DNA of 64,000 nucleotides from Luteococcus japonicus (GTDB lineage: Bacteria > Actinomycetota > Actinomycetes > Propionibacteriales > Propionibacteriaceae): NCBI RefSeq assembly GCF_003752415.1, contig NZ_RKHG01000001.1, positions 434,001 through 498,000 on the forward strand, in the 5' to 3' direction. Made by a program: the position numbers and the translations under genes. Positions 47,249 to 55,777 of the stretch are shown piece after piece. Every line of letters starts with the position of its first letter. Positions within the stretch are counted from its first letter, which is position 1. The notes under the pieces were generated by a model. It was not told where the DNA came from and did no database searches. It worked only from the letters and a program-made list of their open reading frames with translations.

Positions 47249-48472
47249 TCAAGCGGCGAGGGGCATAGGTGATGGCTCTGGTGTTGGGGCGGGTGCCCGG
47301 TAGGGCTCCCGGTTCTTGATCATCGCGAACAGGACATCACAGCGTCGGCGGGACAGGCAGATGAGGGCGGCGTTGTGTTTCTTGCCCTGCGCTCGCTTGC
47401 GGTCGTAGTAGGCCCGACTGGTCGGGTCCTTCAGTGCCGCGAAGGCGGACAGGAACAGGGCTCGTTTGAGGTGCTTGTTCCCGGAGCGGGCGGGGAACTC
47501 CCCGCGGATGCTGGTGCCGGAACGGCGAGTGACCGGTGCGAGGCCGGCGTAGGCCGCCAAGTGCCCGGCGGTCGGGAACTGTGAGGCATCGCCGACGTCG
47601 AGCAGGATCCGTGCTGCGGTCCTGACCCCGACGCCTGGCATCGAGGTCAGGACCTCGGCAAGAGGGTGAGCATCAACCACTTTCTCGACCTGGACAGCCA
47701 GCTCGGCGCGCTGATCCAAGGTGGCGCGCAGCGACGCGGCCAGCTTGGGCAGGACCTGCTCGGCCGCTGCCGTGCCCGCAACGGTGACGGTCTGCTCCGT
47801 AAGAGCTTGGGTGATGGCGTCGGCGAAGTCCTGCGCGTTGCGCGGATAGGCCTTCGTGATCACCCTGAGCAGCTTCGATTTCGACGCTGCTGCCATGCCC
47901 TGGGGGCCGCCGAGTTGCTCGACAACGGCCAAGCCCTGTTTGGTGGTCAACCTGGGTCCGACAACGCGCTCCAAGGCGGGATGGATCTGGGTGAGCAGGC
48001 CGCGGATGCGGTTCGACAACCGGGTCGCCTCGGCTGCGAGGTCCTCATCGAACCCGACCAACACCTTCAACTCGGCGAGGGTTTCCTCGCCGGCATCGAC
48101 CCGGCGCAGCGTGTGGGGCATCGTCCTCGCGGCATCCGCGATGATGAACGCATCCCGGGCGTCAGTCTTCGCGTTTCCCGGATAGAGATCGGCGGCGCGG
48201 CGCATCGCCAACCCGGGCAGGTAGGCAACCTGGATGCCCATCGACCGGGCGACAGCGATCGGCAGCGCACCGATCGTGTTCGGCTGGTCAACGACAACCA
48301 GCACCCGCCCATGGGATTGGAGCTTGTCGAACAGTTCCTCGAGTCGCTTCTGGTCCTGGGGCAGGGGCTTGTCGAAGACACGTTTGCCGGCAGCATCGAG
48401 GGCGCAGGCGTGGTGGGCTTGTTTGCCCACGTCGAGCCCGCACCAGATGTCGAAACCGCTGTCCTGATTCAT
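47249..48472 (-). CDS. IS110-family transposase
   Basis: A 407-residue DEDD transposase. The RuvC-like part has GLDVGKQAHH, VVDQPNTIGALPIAVA and AKTDARDAFIIADAAR. The Tnp20 part has SMPGVGVRTAARIL and ARSGNKHLKRALFLSAFAAL, with the serine needed for the nicking step. No frameshift is seen, so it should be active. The start at 48472 (MNQDSGF) is preferred to ATG 48484. Confidence 0.92.
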   Translation of the reverse strand: MNQDSGFDIWCGLDVGKQAHHACALDAAGKRVFDKPLPQDQKRLEELFDKLQSHGRVLVVVDQPNTIGALPIAVARSMGIQVAYLPGLAMRRAADLYPGNAKTDARDAFIIADAARTMPHTLRRVDAGEETLAELKVLVGFDEDLAAEATRLSNRIRGLLTQIHPALERVVGPRLTTKQGLAVVEQLGGPQGMAAASKSKLLRVITKAYPRNAQDFADAITQALTEQTVTVAGTAAAEQVLPKLAASLRATLDQRAELAVQVEKVVDAHPLAEVLTSMPGVGVRTAARILLDVGDASQFPTAGHLAAYAGLAPVTRRSGTSIRGEFPARSGNKHLKRALFLSAFAALKDPTSRAYYDRKRAQGKKHNAALICLSRRRCDVLFAMIKNREPYRAPAPTPEPSPMPLAA

Positions 48473-48702
48473 GACGCCCACCATCCTTGCATCGAAGCGA
48501 CGGTCGTCGTGGTTGGTGATGCGTCAGCTGCCGGCACCCACGTTACGAAGAGACCTCAATGCTGGGCCGTGTCCCTATCAGCGGTCGGCTGGCGCCACCA
48601 GGCCCGGTGACAACACCCCCCGGATCATCAAAGACAGGGGCAGTAAGTCATGCCGGGCCCGGCGACCGTAACCCCGCCCTACGGGGTCACCAGCAAGGTA
48701 AC
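48473..48702 (-). ncRNA. Candidate bridge RNA region of the IS110 element
   Basis: About 230 noncoding bases lie between the transposase start and the element boundary. In the IS110 group this position encodes the bridge RNA with target- and donor-binding loops. I can see G+C-rich inverted pairs but did not derive loop positions that match the ligase target, so the call rests on location only. Confidence 0.4.
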
Positions 48703-49533
48703 GGGGCTGGACCTGGCGCCGTCCTATCCCGAGCTGCGGGAGGTGCAGGAGCTTCTGCAGGGGCAGGATGTCGTCCTCGACGGGGAGATCGTCGCGCTGA
48801 CAGCCGACGGACGTTCTGACTTCGAACTCCTGCAGAACCACGGACGGGCGGGTTCCTCGGGGGCACACCTGATGCTCTTCGACCTGCTCCACCTGGACGG
48901 TCACGATCTGCTCCGCATGCCCTACCTGCAGCGCCGCGAACTGCTCCTCGCCCTGGTTGGGAGGGGCACCGCCCATGTCCATGTGCCCGAGACCTTCGGC
49001 CCCGAGCGGGAACTCGCCCTGACCGCGAGCGGGCAGCTGCGGTTGGAGGGGCTGGTGGCCAAGCGGGTGGGCAGCACCTACCAGCCGGGGCGCCGCAGCG
49101 AGGACTGGGTCAAGATCAAGAATGTCTTCACACAGGAGGTCGTGGTGGTCGGTTGGAGTCGTGGCAGCGGAAACCGCAGTCACGGCCTCGGCTCGGTGCT
49201 ACTGGCTGTGCCTGACGAGTCAGGCGTGCTGCACTGCGTCGGCAGCGCGGGCAGTGGTTTCAGCGTCGCCGCACAGCAGGAGGCACGGGAACGGCTGGCC
49301 TTGTGCGAGGTGGACCACAATCCCGGCGTCGTGGGTGTCCGGCCCGCGGAGTCACGCGGTCTCACATGGGTCCGTCCTGGGCTGGCGGCCGAGGTCTCGC
49401 ACTCGATGTGGACCGCGGCGGGCAGGTTGCGTCACCCGGTATGGCGCGGATGGCGCGACGACCTCGACCCGATGAACATCGTGCGAGGCGAGGGCTGAGG
49501 GTCCCCGCCCCGCACGAACATCGGTGTCCGGAC

Positions 49534-51792
49534 TCAGGCAGTTGGCTCGCGCACGATCAGCGCCATGCCACCGAAGGGGGGCAGAGAGACGTGGAAGCCG
49601 CCCAGGTCATCGACATTGTCCACCTTGCGACGGGCGGACAGGTCGAAGACGCGGCCTGCGGGGATCTTGTGCGACTGGACCCGCCCCTGGATCTTCTCGG
49701 CCCCGAAGTTCAGCACGGTCACCTGGGTGGCACCGATCTCCAGCTTGTTCACCAGGACCAGCAGGGACTTGTGCGCCACCTCCGGAACGTCGACCAGTGC
49801 GGCCGACGCAATGCCATTGCGCTTGCGGATCTTGAGGATCTGCGCGAGCCGCGAGGCAAAGGAGTTCTGATTGCCCAGCTGCTCCGGGAGCGATCCATAC
49901 AGGCACCGGGCGCGCGGCATTCCCGATGAGGAGGACTCCGCCTCCGGGTTGCTGCCCAGCAGGTCATAGGCTCCACGCTCCAGCCAGCGGGTGTCACCGG
50001 TGCTGACCAGCTGCTTGACCTGCTCCCGCGGCACGGGAAGGGCCCCGACGAGGTCCCAGCCGGACAGCGCGAAGACGCCCGGCTGCCAGGCGTTGTACAT
50101 GCACAGCAGCAGGTGAGCCTGCATGATCCGCTTGACGTCGGCGTCGGTGATCTCGTCGAAGTCGGTGATGCCGAGCGTGGCCGTGATGATGGAGGCCGTG
50201 GTGCAGGCGATGCCGTTCTGGGTGAAGACGGCGTTGTAGGGGCCGGCATTGCCGGTGAGCTTCTGGCGCATCGTCTCGCGGATGTGCTCGCTCATGTCCG
50301 CACCGGTCCAGTCCTTGCCGTCAAGGTGGTAGGTCTCGTCCTTGTGGTTGTTGGCGAAGTGGACCAGCTCGTAGGTCAGCTCGTCATGGTTCTGCAGGGC
50401 ATGTACCAGGGAGGCCTGGTCGATGCCGGTCGCCGCGGCCTCGCGCAGGGTGAGGCGAAGGAACTCGCTGTCACCGGTGGCCATGGCGTACTGGTATGCG
50501 GGCCGGGTCACGAAGTCGTAGCTGAGGTCTGGGCCCACCGCGGAGGTGTTGCGAATGTCGTCCATGCCCAGGTTCATCTCCTGGAAGGTGAAACCACCCA
50601 CCTTGCGCACCATGGAGCCGATCAGCTGGTTCGCGGCCTGGCTCAGCGGGTGTCCCTCGGACCAGGCAGCGGCCTGGTCGGTGGACTTCTCGACGCCGAG
50701 GAAGCCATTGGCATCCAGTCGCAGACCACCGGAACCAAGATCCAGCAGGGAGTGCAGGGCATCGCCCATCACCAGGCGCATGCCGGCGAAGGTCGGGTCG
50801 AGCCAGTTGATGGACGGCTGGCCCTCCTTGAAGTAGTGCAGGTAGACCCAGCGACGCTTCACGCCCTTGTGGTCGTAGACCTCCGGGGTGCAGGACCAGT
50901 TGGTCTCCTTGACGCCGGGCTCGTAGAAGATGACTCGCTGCATCTCGCCGATGATGAAGCCGGCCTCGGCCAAGGCACGCTCGTGCATCGGGTCAAGGTT
51001 GACGGAGTCCTCACCGACGGGAACCTCGGGGAGCAGGTGCCAGGCATGTTCGGGGATGTCGATCATGTGGTAGATGCCTGGGTAGTCCCGGTAGTTCAGC
51101 GTCGCCAGGCGGAAGTCCGCACCCTTGCCGGTGTGGGCGGGAATGATGTCATCAATGATGGTGCCGCCGTGCTTGGAGGCGTTCTCGCACATCTCGCGGA
51201 ACTCCGCCTCGGTACCGAAGACCGGGTCCATCGCCATGCTGATCCGGTCGAAGTGACCGTCGACGCTGGGTGTGGGCTTCCAGCCTGTCACTCCACCGGC
51301 CAGCTTCACGGGACCCGTGTGGACCGCGTCGATCCCCACCTGCTCGAAGGCCTCCCAGAGAGCCTCCGAGCCCAGCGCACCCAGGAAGGACTGGCCGGGC
51401 TCGTTGATCATGCTGAGCGGATAGGCCGTGAACCAGACCGATGCGGTCTGGAGCGCGGCACGCGGGTCCGGGGCCGCGAATGGATTTGCCCACATCTGGT
51501 GGCTGCCGGCCAGCTGACGCGCCACGGTCGTGGCGTCGTGCAGCATGGACTGGCCCTCCAGCCACTCGACATAGGCATGGTTGCGCCCGTCGGCCTCGAA
51601 GGGAGGCGTCAGCGGACTGGCATCGCGCCCACCCCGGTGTCGCGTGGCCCGGGGCCGCACCATCGGGGGCCGTGCGGCGAAGCGCTGCTGCTCGAAGCTG
51701 ATCTCGGGCAGGATCTCCTCGAGCGGAACGCCCTCGGCGTTGACGTCATCGCCCTGCAGGGGCTCGGGAGTGGTGTTCTTGGGAGTGCTCAC
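49534..51792 (-). CDS. TreS-like GH13 enzyme (maltose/trehalose glucosyltransferase group)
   Basis: A 752-residue alpha-amylase-superfamily enzyme. The nucleophile aspartate is in GLRLDANGFLGVE, the acid glutamate in FQEMNLGMDD, and the third carboxylate in HALQNHDELTYEL. A C-terminal beta domain follows. Layout and length are those of the actinobacterial trehalose-synthase-like GH13 group that isomerises maltose and trehalose; the exact substrate is not proven. TAGATT upstream suggests a leaderless start at GTG 51792. Confidence 0.75.
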   Translation of the reverse strand: MSTPKNTTPEPLQGDDVNAEGVPLEEILPEISFEQQRFAARPPMVRPRATRHRGGRDASPLTPPFEADGRNHAYVEWLEGQSMLHDATTVARQLAGSHQMWANPFAAPDPRAALQTASVWFTAYPLSMINEPGQSFLGALGSEALWEAFEQVGIDAVHTGPVKLAGGVTGWKPTPSVDGHFDRISMAMDPVFGTEAEFREMCENASKHGGTIIDDIIPAHTGKGADFRLATLNYRDYPGIYHMIDIPEHAWHLLPEVPVGEDSVNLDPMHERALAEAGFIIGEMQRVIFYEPGVKETNWSCTPEVYDHKGVKRRWVYLHYFKEGQPSINWLDPTFAGMRLVMGDALHSLLDLGSGGLRLDANGFLGVEKSTDQAAAWSEGHPLSQAANQLIGSMVRKVGGFTFQEMNLGMDDIRNTSAVGPDLSYDFVTRPAYQYAMATGDSEFLRLTLREAAATGIDQASLVHALQNHDELTYELVHFANNHKDETYHLDGKDWTGADMSEHIRETMRQKLTGNAGPYNAVFTQNGIACTTASIITATLGITDFDEITDADVKRIMQAHLLLCMYNAWQPGVFALSGWDLVGALPVPREQVKQLVSTGDTRWLERGAYDLLGSNPEAESSSSGMPRARCLYGSLPEQLGNQNSFASRLAQILKIRKRNGIASAALVDVPEVAHKSLLVLVNKLEIGATQVTVLNFGAEKIQGRVQSHKIPAGRVFDLSARRKVDNVDDLGGFHVSLPPFGGMALIVREPTA

Positions 51793-51812
51793 CCACCACA
51801 ATCTAGTGGGTC

Positions 51813-52655
51813 TCAGCGACGGTTGCGGAGCTTCATCAGTTCCCGATGCTGGGCCGCACTCAGCGACTCCATACCCTTCTCACTGATCAGATCCAGCAGC
51901 TCGTCGAGGCGGGCATCATCCTTGGCACGCGACGCCTGACGCTTGGCCTGTTCCTTGGCCGCGCGAGTGGGTCTGCCCGGCTTGGCGGGACGAGAGGCCG
52001 AGGCCAGGCGGGGGATCCAGTCGTAGTCTCGCAGGAGGCCGAGGCGACGGGCGATCAGGGCGACGAGCACGAAGGCCAAGGCCATCTCCAGCAGCCCGAA
52101 GACGTTGCGCCCGGCCAGCATCTGGAGTGCCTGCACCCCCACCAGGACGGCGCCGATCAACCATGCCGGGATGCCGAAGAAGAAGGGTCGCCTGGGGTAT
52201 TCGGCAATCCAGAGCAGCAACACGATGAACTGCACCATGCCGATCCCGGCCAAGGCAGCCCACGAGTTGAGGCCGAGCCCGACGATGGTGGCGGCCACGG
52301 TCAGGGCTGCCCAGATCCCGACCAGCAGGCGGGCCATCCGCGCCTTGCCGATCTGCACCTCCAGTTCGGTGCCGAAGATGTAGAAGAAGAACAGGTTGAG
52401 CACGTCCCAGATGCTGATCTGGTTGGCCAGCGGCCAGCTCACCACCCGCCAGACCTCACCGTTCAGCACCTGATGGGGAGTGAACATGAACAGTTCCGCC
52501 AGACCAGTGCCGCCGGTGGACATCGTCACCAGCACGTCGACGATCCAGGAGATCAGCACGGCGCCGACGACTAGCAGGGTGGTGCCCACCTCTGTGCGTC
52601 CAGCCTTGAACCAGTGGTCCCGCAGGTCATTGCCCTTGGAGAAGTATCCGCTCAC
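51813..52655 (-). CDS. Rhomboid-fold membrane protein without catalytic serine
   Basis: A 280-residue membrane protein with six hydrophobic segments. NGEVWRVVSWPLANQ and LFFFYIFGTELEVQIG match the rhomboid fold, but the GxSG motif and the catalytic histidine are not visible, so it is likely a pseudoprotease. The C-terminus ends with a small domain (LDELLDLISEKGMESLSAAQ). GGGAGA upstream of GTG 52655 decides the start. Confidence 0.7.
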   Translation of the reverse strand: MSGYFSKGNDLRDHWFKAGRTEVGTTLLVVGAVLISWIVDVLVTMSTGGTGLAELFMFTPHQVLNGEVWRVVSWPLANQISIWDVLNLFFFYIFGTELEVQIGKARMARLLVGIWAALTVAATIVGLGLNSWAALAGIGMVQFIVLLLWIAEYPRRPFFFGIPAWLIGAVLVGVQALQMLAGRNVFGLLEMALAFVLVALIARRLGLLRDYDWIPRLASASRPAKPGRPTRAAKEQAKRQASRAKDDARLDELLDLISEKGMESLSAAQHRELMKLRNRR

Positions 52656-52734
52656 CCCGACATTCTCCCAGATGCGGCAAGCTTCCCCGGACGGTCGCTG
52701 GACCGGCTGGACCGGCACGAAGTAGCTTGGGCCC

Positions 52735-53109
52735 ATGGAGCACGCAGAACTGCTGTCCCGCACCGTCGACCAGGCGGGCGATGCCATCGTCGTCATCGAC
52801 CGCGAGGGCCTGGTCCGTGCATGGAACCGCAAGGCCGAGGAGCTCTTCGGACACAAGGGAGCGGACATGCTGGGGGAGCCGCTCACCGCGATGATCCCCG
52901 AGCGGCTGCGTGCCCCGCATGACAAGGGATTCAAGGCCGCCATGGACAGCGGACACCTGGCCTCTGACGGCCGGGCTCGACGCACGAAGGCGCTCAGGCC
53001 AGATGGCTCCACGGTCTACGTCACCATGACATTCGCCGTGGTGACCGATGCCGAGGGTCAAGCGCTGGGTTCGGTGGCCGTGGCCCGGGAATGGGTCAGG
53101 GATGCCTGA
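52735..53109 (+). CDS. Single-domain PAS protein
   Basis: A 124-residue protein made only of a PAS domain: DQAGDAIVVIDREGLVRAWN, AEELFGHKGADMLGEPL, RPDGSTVYVTMTFAVV. PAS domains sense redox, light or ligand; with no output domain it may regulate a partner. The next small ORF overlaps it by eight bases. Confidence 0.8.
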   Translation: MEHAELLSRTVDQAGDAIVVIDREGLVRAWNRKAEELFGHKGADMLGEPLTAMIPERLRAPHDKGFKAAMDSGHLASDGRARRTKALRPDGSTVYVTMTFAVVTDAEGQALGSVAVAREWVRDA

Positions 53110-53281
53110 GGCCGAACCGACGCCGGGGGAGCGGCGGAGCGAAACGGCCGTTGCCATGGCTGCGATACGCGAGGTCGTGGCGCTCATCGATGCGGGTGAG
53201 TTGACGGCAACTGCCGCACAGCGAGGATTCCTGCTGGGCGCCATCGCGGCCCAGGACAACAATCCTTTGCTGTACAAGTAG
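53102..53281 (+). CDS. Small helical protein after the PAS gene
   Basis: A 59-residue protein (ETAVAMAAIREVVALIDAGE, LTATAAQRGFLLGAIAAQ). It overlaps the PAS gene by eight bases and is the last gene of ordinary chromosome before the island. Function unknown. Confidence 0.55.
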   Translation: MPEAEPTPGERRSETAVAMAAIREVVALIDAGELTATAAQRGFLLGAIAAQDNNPLLYK

Positions 53282-53297
53282 GGACCGTTTGTTGTAC
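53272..53297. promoter_or_regulatory. GTACAA/TTGTAC inverted repeat upstream of the recombinase
   Basis: GTACAA (53272-53277) and TTGTAC (53292-53297) form an inverted repeat with 14 bases between, 40 bases before the recombinase start. It may be an operator or a recombination site. Confidence 0.35.
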
Positions 53298-53334
53298 GCT
53301 GCGGGGGAGAGCAGCCCCCGACAGAAGGATCACC

Positions 53335-53970
53335 GTGCGAGCACTGGGTTACATTCGCGTCTCCACCAGCGAACAGGCCACTGAGGGCACCAGCCTGGAG
53401 GTACAGACCGACGCACTGCTGCGCGATGCACGACGTCGCGGCTGGGAGATCGAGATCGTCTCCGACGCGGGAATTTCCGCCGCGGGAGGGGATCAAAAGT
53501 CGCTCAAAGCTGCTCTGGCAAGCCTCGATGATGGATCACATGACGTCTTGATGGTAACCCGTCTCGACCGCCTGACCCGCTCAGTGGCGGGCCTCGGCGC
53601 CATCCTGGCCCGTGCGCAGGCCAATCAATGGGAACTGGTGCTGCTGTCGCCAGGAATCGACACCACGGAGCCAGCGGGCCGTTTCACGACGTCGATCCTG
53701 GCCTGTGCCGCCCAGTACGAACGCGATCTGATCAGCCAGCGAACCCGAGAGGCGCTGGCACACCGCAGATCCCAGGGTGGCAGCCTGGGCAGACCGCGCA
53801 ATGTGGATGCGGGCGTGGTGGAGCGAATCAAGCAGCAGCGCGCGCACAAGAAGTCACTGCGAGCAATCGCGGAGCAGCTCAACGCCGAAGGAGTCCCGAC
53901 GGCACAGGGTGGCGCACGGTGGCATGCGTCGACTGTGTCGGCAGTCCTGAAGTCATACGAGGACCAGTAG
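53335..53970 (+). CDS. Serine recombinase with a Recombinase-type DNA-binding region
   Basis: A 211-residue serine recombinase. The catalytic serine is in RALGYIRVSTSEQATEGT, the arginine cluster in VTRLDRLTRSVAGLG, and the C-terminal domain in SLRAIAEQLNAEGVPTAQGG, which is shared with large recombinases. Start GTG 53335. It marks the left edge of the accessory island and is unrelated in detail to the two resolvases at 56327 and 59232. Confidence 0.85.
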   Translation: MRALGYIRVSTSEQATEGTSLEVQTDALLRDARRRGWEIEIVSDAGISAAGGDQKSLKAALASLDDGSHDVLMVTRLDRLTRSVAGLGAILARAQANQWELVLLSPGIDTTEPAGRFTTSILACAAQYERDLISQRTREALAHRRSQGGSLGRPRNVDAGVVERIKQQRAHKKSLRAIAEQLNAEGVPTAQGGARWHASTVSAVLKSYEDQ

Positions 53971-53986
53971 ATACGAGGACCAGTAG
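53955..53986. repeat. 16-bp tandem duplication at the recombinase end
   Basis: ATACGAGGACCAGTAG occurs at 53955-53970 and again at 53971-53986. The first copy contains the recombinase stop codon. It may be a leftover of a duplication event at the element edge. Confidence 0.8.
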
Positions 53987-54071
53987 ACCCGAGGGGAGAG
54001 CCTTCCTCATGCCATATTGTCATAATGTCGCTTATCGGTCATATCTCCACGAGTTGCCCACCGCCCGGCGG

Positions 54072-54150
54072 CACTTGATGTCCGTTGACATTGAACATGT
54101 CTACTGTGACATTCATAGTGTCCTTCTCCGGTCTTCAGCAGTTTTGACAC
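54072..54150 (+). repeat. TGTC-rich repeat, copy A (Tn7-like end)
   Basis: The 28-bp core (54072-54099, starting CACTTGATGTCCGTTGACA) is followed by TGTC motifs at about 20-base steps and by a 33-bp unit (54118-54150): GTGTCCTTCTCCG, ten variable bases, GTTTTGACAC. TnsB-binding arrays at Tn7-like ends look like this, and a TnsA-like gene starts 31 bases downstream. Confidence 0.65.
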
Positions 54151-54181
54151 ATAGATGTCCGCAGCCACCTAGGCTTCCCGT

Positions 54182-54529
54182 ATGGCGACGTCAGAAGGTG
54201 TGAGCACCTCGGCAATCGACGCCGCAGAAATCCGAGTGAAGTTCTGCCTGGACGGCCAACACGCCACCGAACAGGCCGCATCAGAACTTGCTCATACCGA
54301 TCTGGCAAGCCTCACCCCGATCACAAAGGCGCCGGCGTACAGCGGCCGGCGTGGCTACTCCGGCTACTGGTGGTTGGCGTCCGTGCGCCGCAGCGTGCCC
54401 TTCTCAACCCTCAGCGAAGTCGACATGCTCATTTCGCTCGACTATTCGAACAAATATACGCAATTCATTCACAACCCCTTCCGGATCTCTTGGCCCACCT
54501 CCTCGAGGAGTAAGCGAAGGCAGCGATGA
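54182..54529 (+). CDS. TnsA-like transposase endonuclease subunit, shortened
   Basis: A 115-residue protein. RRGYSGYWWLASVRRSVPFS, TLSEVDMLISLDYSNKYTQF and IHNPFRISWP follow the N-terminal pattern of TnsA-like endonuclease subunits (YSGxYW, S-xx-E, D, QPF). The expected C-terminal part with the second aspartate and lysine is missing: the frame ends after a basic tail. It is probably a remnant of a Tn7-like element. It overlaps the next gene by ATGA. Confidence 0.55.
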   Translation: MATSEGVSTSAIDAAEIRVKFCLDGQHATEQAASELAHTDLASLTPITKAPAYSGRRGYSGYWWLASVRRSVPFSTLSEVDMLISLDYSNKYTQFIHNPFRISWPTSSRSKRRQR

Positions 54530-54915
54530 ACCAACTCAACCTGGACGAGAGCCTGTATCGCCAGCAGCAAGTCCAGAACAACTTCATTCCCAACTGGAGT
54601 CGGGCCAGCCGCCCCGAGCGCGATGCGGTCTCGCTGGCACGCGACAATTACGTAGGTATGGCGCAAGCGGACCTCGGCTTGGCCGCCACTGAACCGAAGT
54701 TCGCGGCCGGTGCGCGAATCCAACCTGCGCCCCATCCAGAGTGGCGCGACTGGCGCGAGCGCGACATCTACTACGAGGACTTGGCCAGCACTCGCCTCGC
54801 CGAGCTCCAACCCGCCAATGGAACTGGTGGCCCCCGCGGACTAGGACCGAGTACCGCTGGTCCGACCACAGCTCGCCCTGACTGCACCCAACTCAAGTCC
54901 ACACCCCAGACATGA
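54526..54915 (+). CDS. Unrecognised protein after the TnsA-like fragment
   Basis: A 129-residue protein starting MNQLNLDESLYRQQQ, with ERDAVSLARDNYVGMAQADL and PAPHPEWRDWRERDIYYEDL. It is coupled to the upstream gene by an ATGA overlap and has a purine-rich stretch before it. I do not recognise the family. The end is proline- and threonine-rich. Confidence 0.5.
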   Translation: MNQLNLDESLYRQQQVQNNFIPNWSRASRPERDAVSLARDNYVGMAQADLGLAATEPKFAAGARIQPAPHPEWRDWRERDIYYEDLASTRLAELQPANGTGGPRGLGPSTAGPTTARPDCTQLKSTPQT

Positions 54916-54947
54916 GCCGAAGAGACTCAATACTGGAGCGTGAAGGG

Positions 54948-54977
54948 TGTTGCAATGGGGTACACCCCATTGCAACA
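54948..54977. repeat. 30-bp perfect palindrome
   Basis: TGTTGCAATGGGGT (54948-54961) and its exact complement (54964-54977) are separated by AC. It lies in a gene-free stretch (54916-55174) with nothing else recognisable, downstream of cadD, and could be abutted transposon ends or a protein-binding site. Confidence 0.85.
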
Positions 54978-55174
54978 TGAGGCGCATCCCGCCACGCGTG
55001 TCGCTATAGGGCGCTGGAACATGCTGTGGCTTCGTTCGCTTGGTGGCGGGGTTTTTGCAGCGCTCCGTGGCGGTCTTGTTGCCGCGATCACGCAGGACTG
55101 GCTGCAGGTAGGTGTCGCGGTCTGAACCGAGAGGGGTGCGCCCGGTCGGGGCCGTTTGGATCGCTGCCGCTACG

Positions 55175-55777
55175 TCAGAGTCCGAAGGCTCCGCCGCTGA
55201 CGAGGATCACGATGCCGAGGCCGATGAGAACGATGGGGAAGAGGATGTGCTCCCAGCGTTCGAGCACTTCGGCGATCGGGGGGCGGGTGGCGACGAACTT
55301 TGCCAGGGCCACCAGGACCGCGACGAGCGCGAGGAAGATGATGCAGTAGGCGACTACTGCGAGAGGTTCCACGCTGAGGAAGACAGGGGTGTAGACGCCG
55401 ATGTTGTCGCCGCCGTTGGCAAGGGTGACGCCTGCGACTGTCCACACGCCGACCTTCTTGCCGGCAACCTTGACCTCGTCGTCATCGTCGTCATCGTCTC
55501 CGCGCCAGGCCTGCCATGCGGCCCAGAGGCCGAGGCCCAGAGGGATGAGACCGAAGTACGGGATGGCTGCCGAGGGCAGGAATGCTCCGGCACCGATAGT
55601 CACCAGGACCGCGGCACCGAGGATGCCGGCGAATCCGAGGTACTGGCCGGCCAGAATGCGGGCGGTAGTGCCGCGCTGGCCTGCCCCTCGCGCGAAGAAG
55701 AGGGAGAGCACGATGATGTCGTCGATGTTGGTCGCTGCGAACAGGCCCATCGCCTGCAAGACCGAGGTGAGGATCAT
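55175..55777 (-). CDS. cadD: Cadmium resistance transporter CadD
   Basis: A 200-residue membrane protein of the LysE superfamily with five or six hydrophobic segments. AMGLFAATNIDDIIVLSLFF and VTLANGGDNIGVYTPVF are the two repeated acidic metal-site motifs of CadD. A run of aspartates (about 94-100) lies in the cytoplasmic loop. GGGGAGGG before ATG 55777 and the ATGA overlap with cmtR show one operon. It should export cadmium. Confidence 0.88.
   Translation of the reverse strand: MILTSVLQAMGLFAATNIDDIIVLSLFFARGAGQRGTTARILAGQYLGFAGILGAAVLVTIGAGAFLPSAAIPYFGLIPLGLGLWAAWQAWRGDDDDDDDEVKVAGKKVGVWTVAGVTLANGGDNIGVYTPVFLSVEPLAVVAYCIIFLALVAVLVALAKFVATRPPIAEVLERWEHILFPIVLIGLGIVILVSGGAFGL

Larger units (their letters stand above)
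47239..48714 (-). mobile_element. IS110-family insertion sequence, 1476 bp
   Basis: The element lies between two copies of GGGGCTGGACCT (47227-47238 and 48703-48714). Removing one repeat plus the element restores the ligase frame. The transposase stop codon is only ten bases from the left boundary, while about 230 bases separate its start from the right boundary. That asymmetry is typical of the IS110 group, which carries its guide RNA upstream of the transposase. Confidence 0.85.
47072..49498 (+). pseudogene. ATP-dependent DNA ligase interrupted by IS110 element
   Basis: The first part (47072-47238) encodes WHFEVKWDGYRALV with the nucleophile K30 of the KxDG motif. The second part (48703-49498) holds LDGEIVALTADGRSDF, LMLFDLLHL, GLVAKRVGSTYQPGRRSEDW (motif IV-V) and the OB domain. 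Joining at the 12-bp repeat gives 951 bases, exactly 317 codons, in frame: a 316-residue LigC/LigD-like ligase. The gene is therefore broken only by the insertion. Confidence 0.88.
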
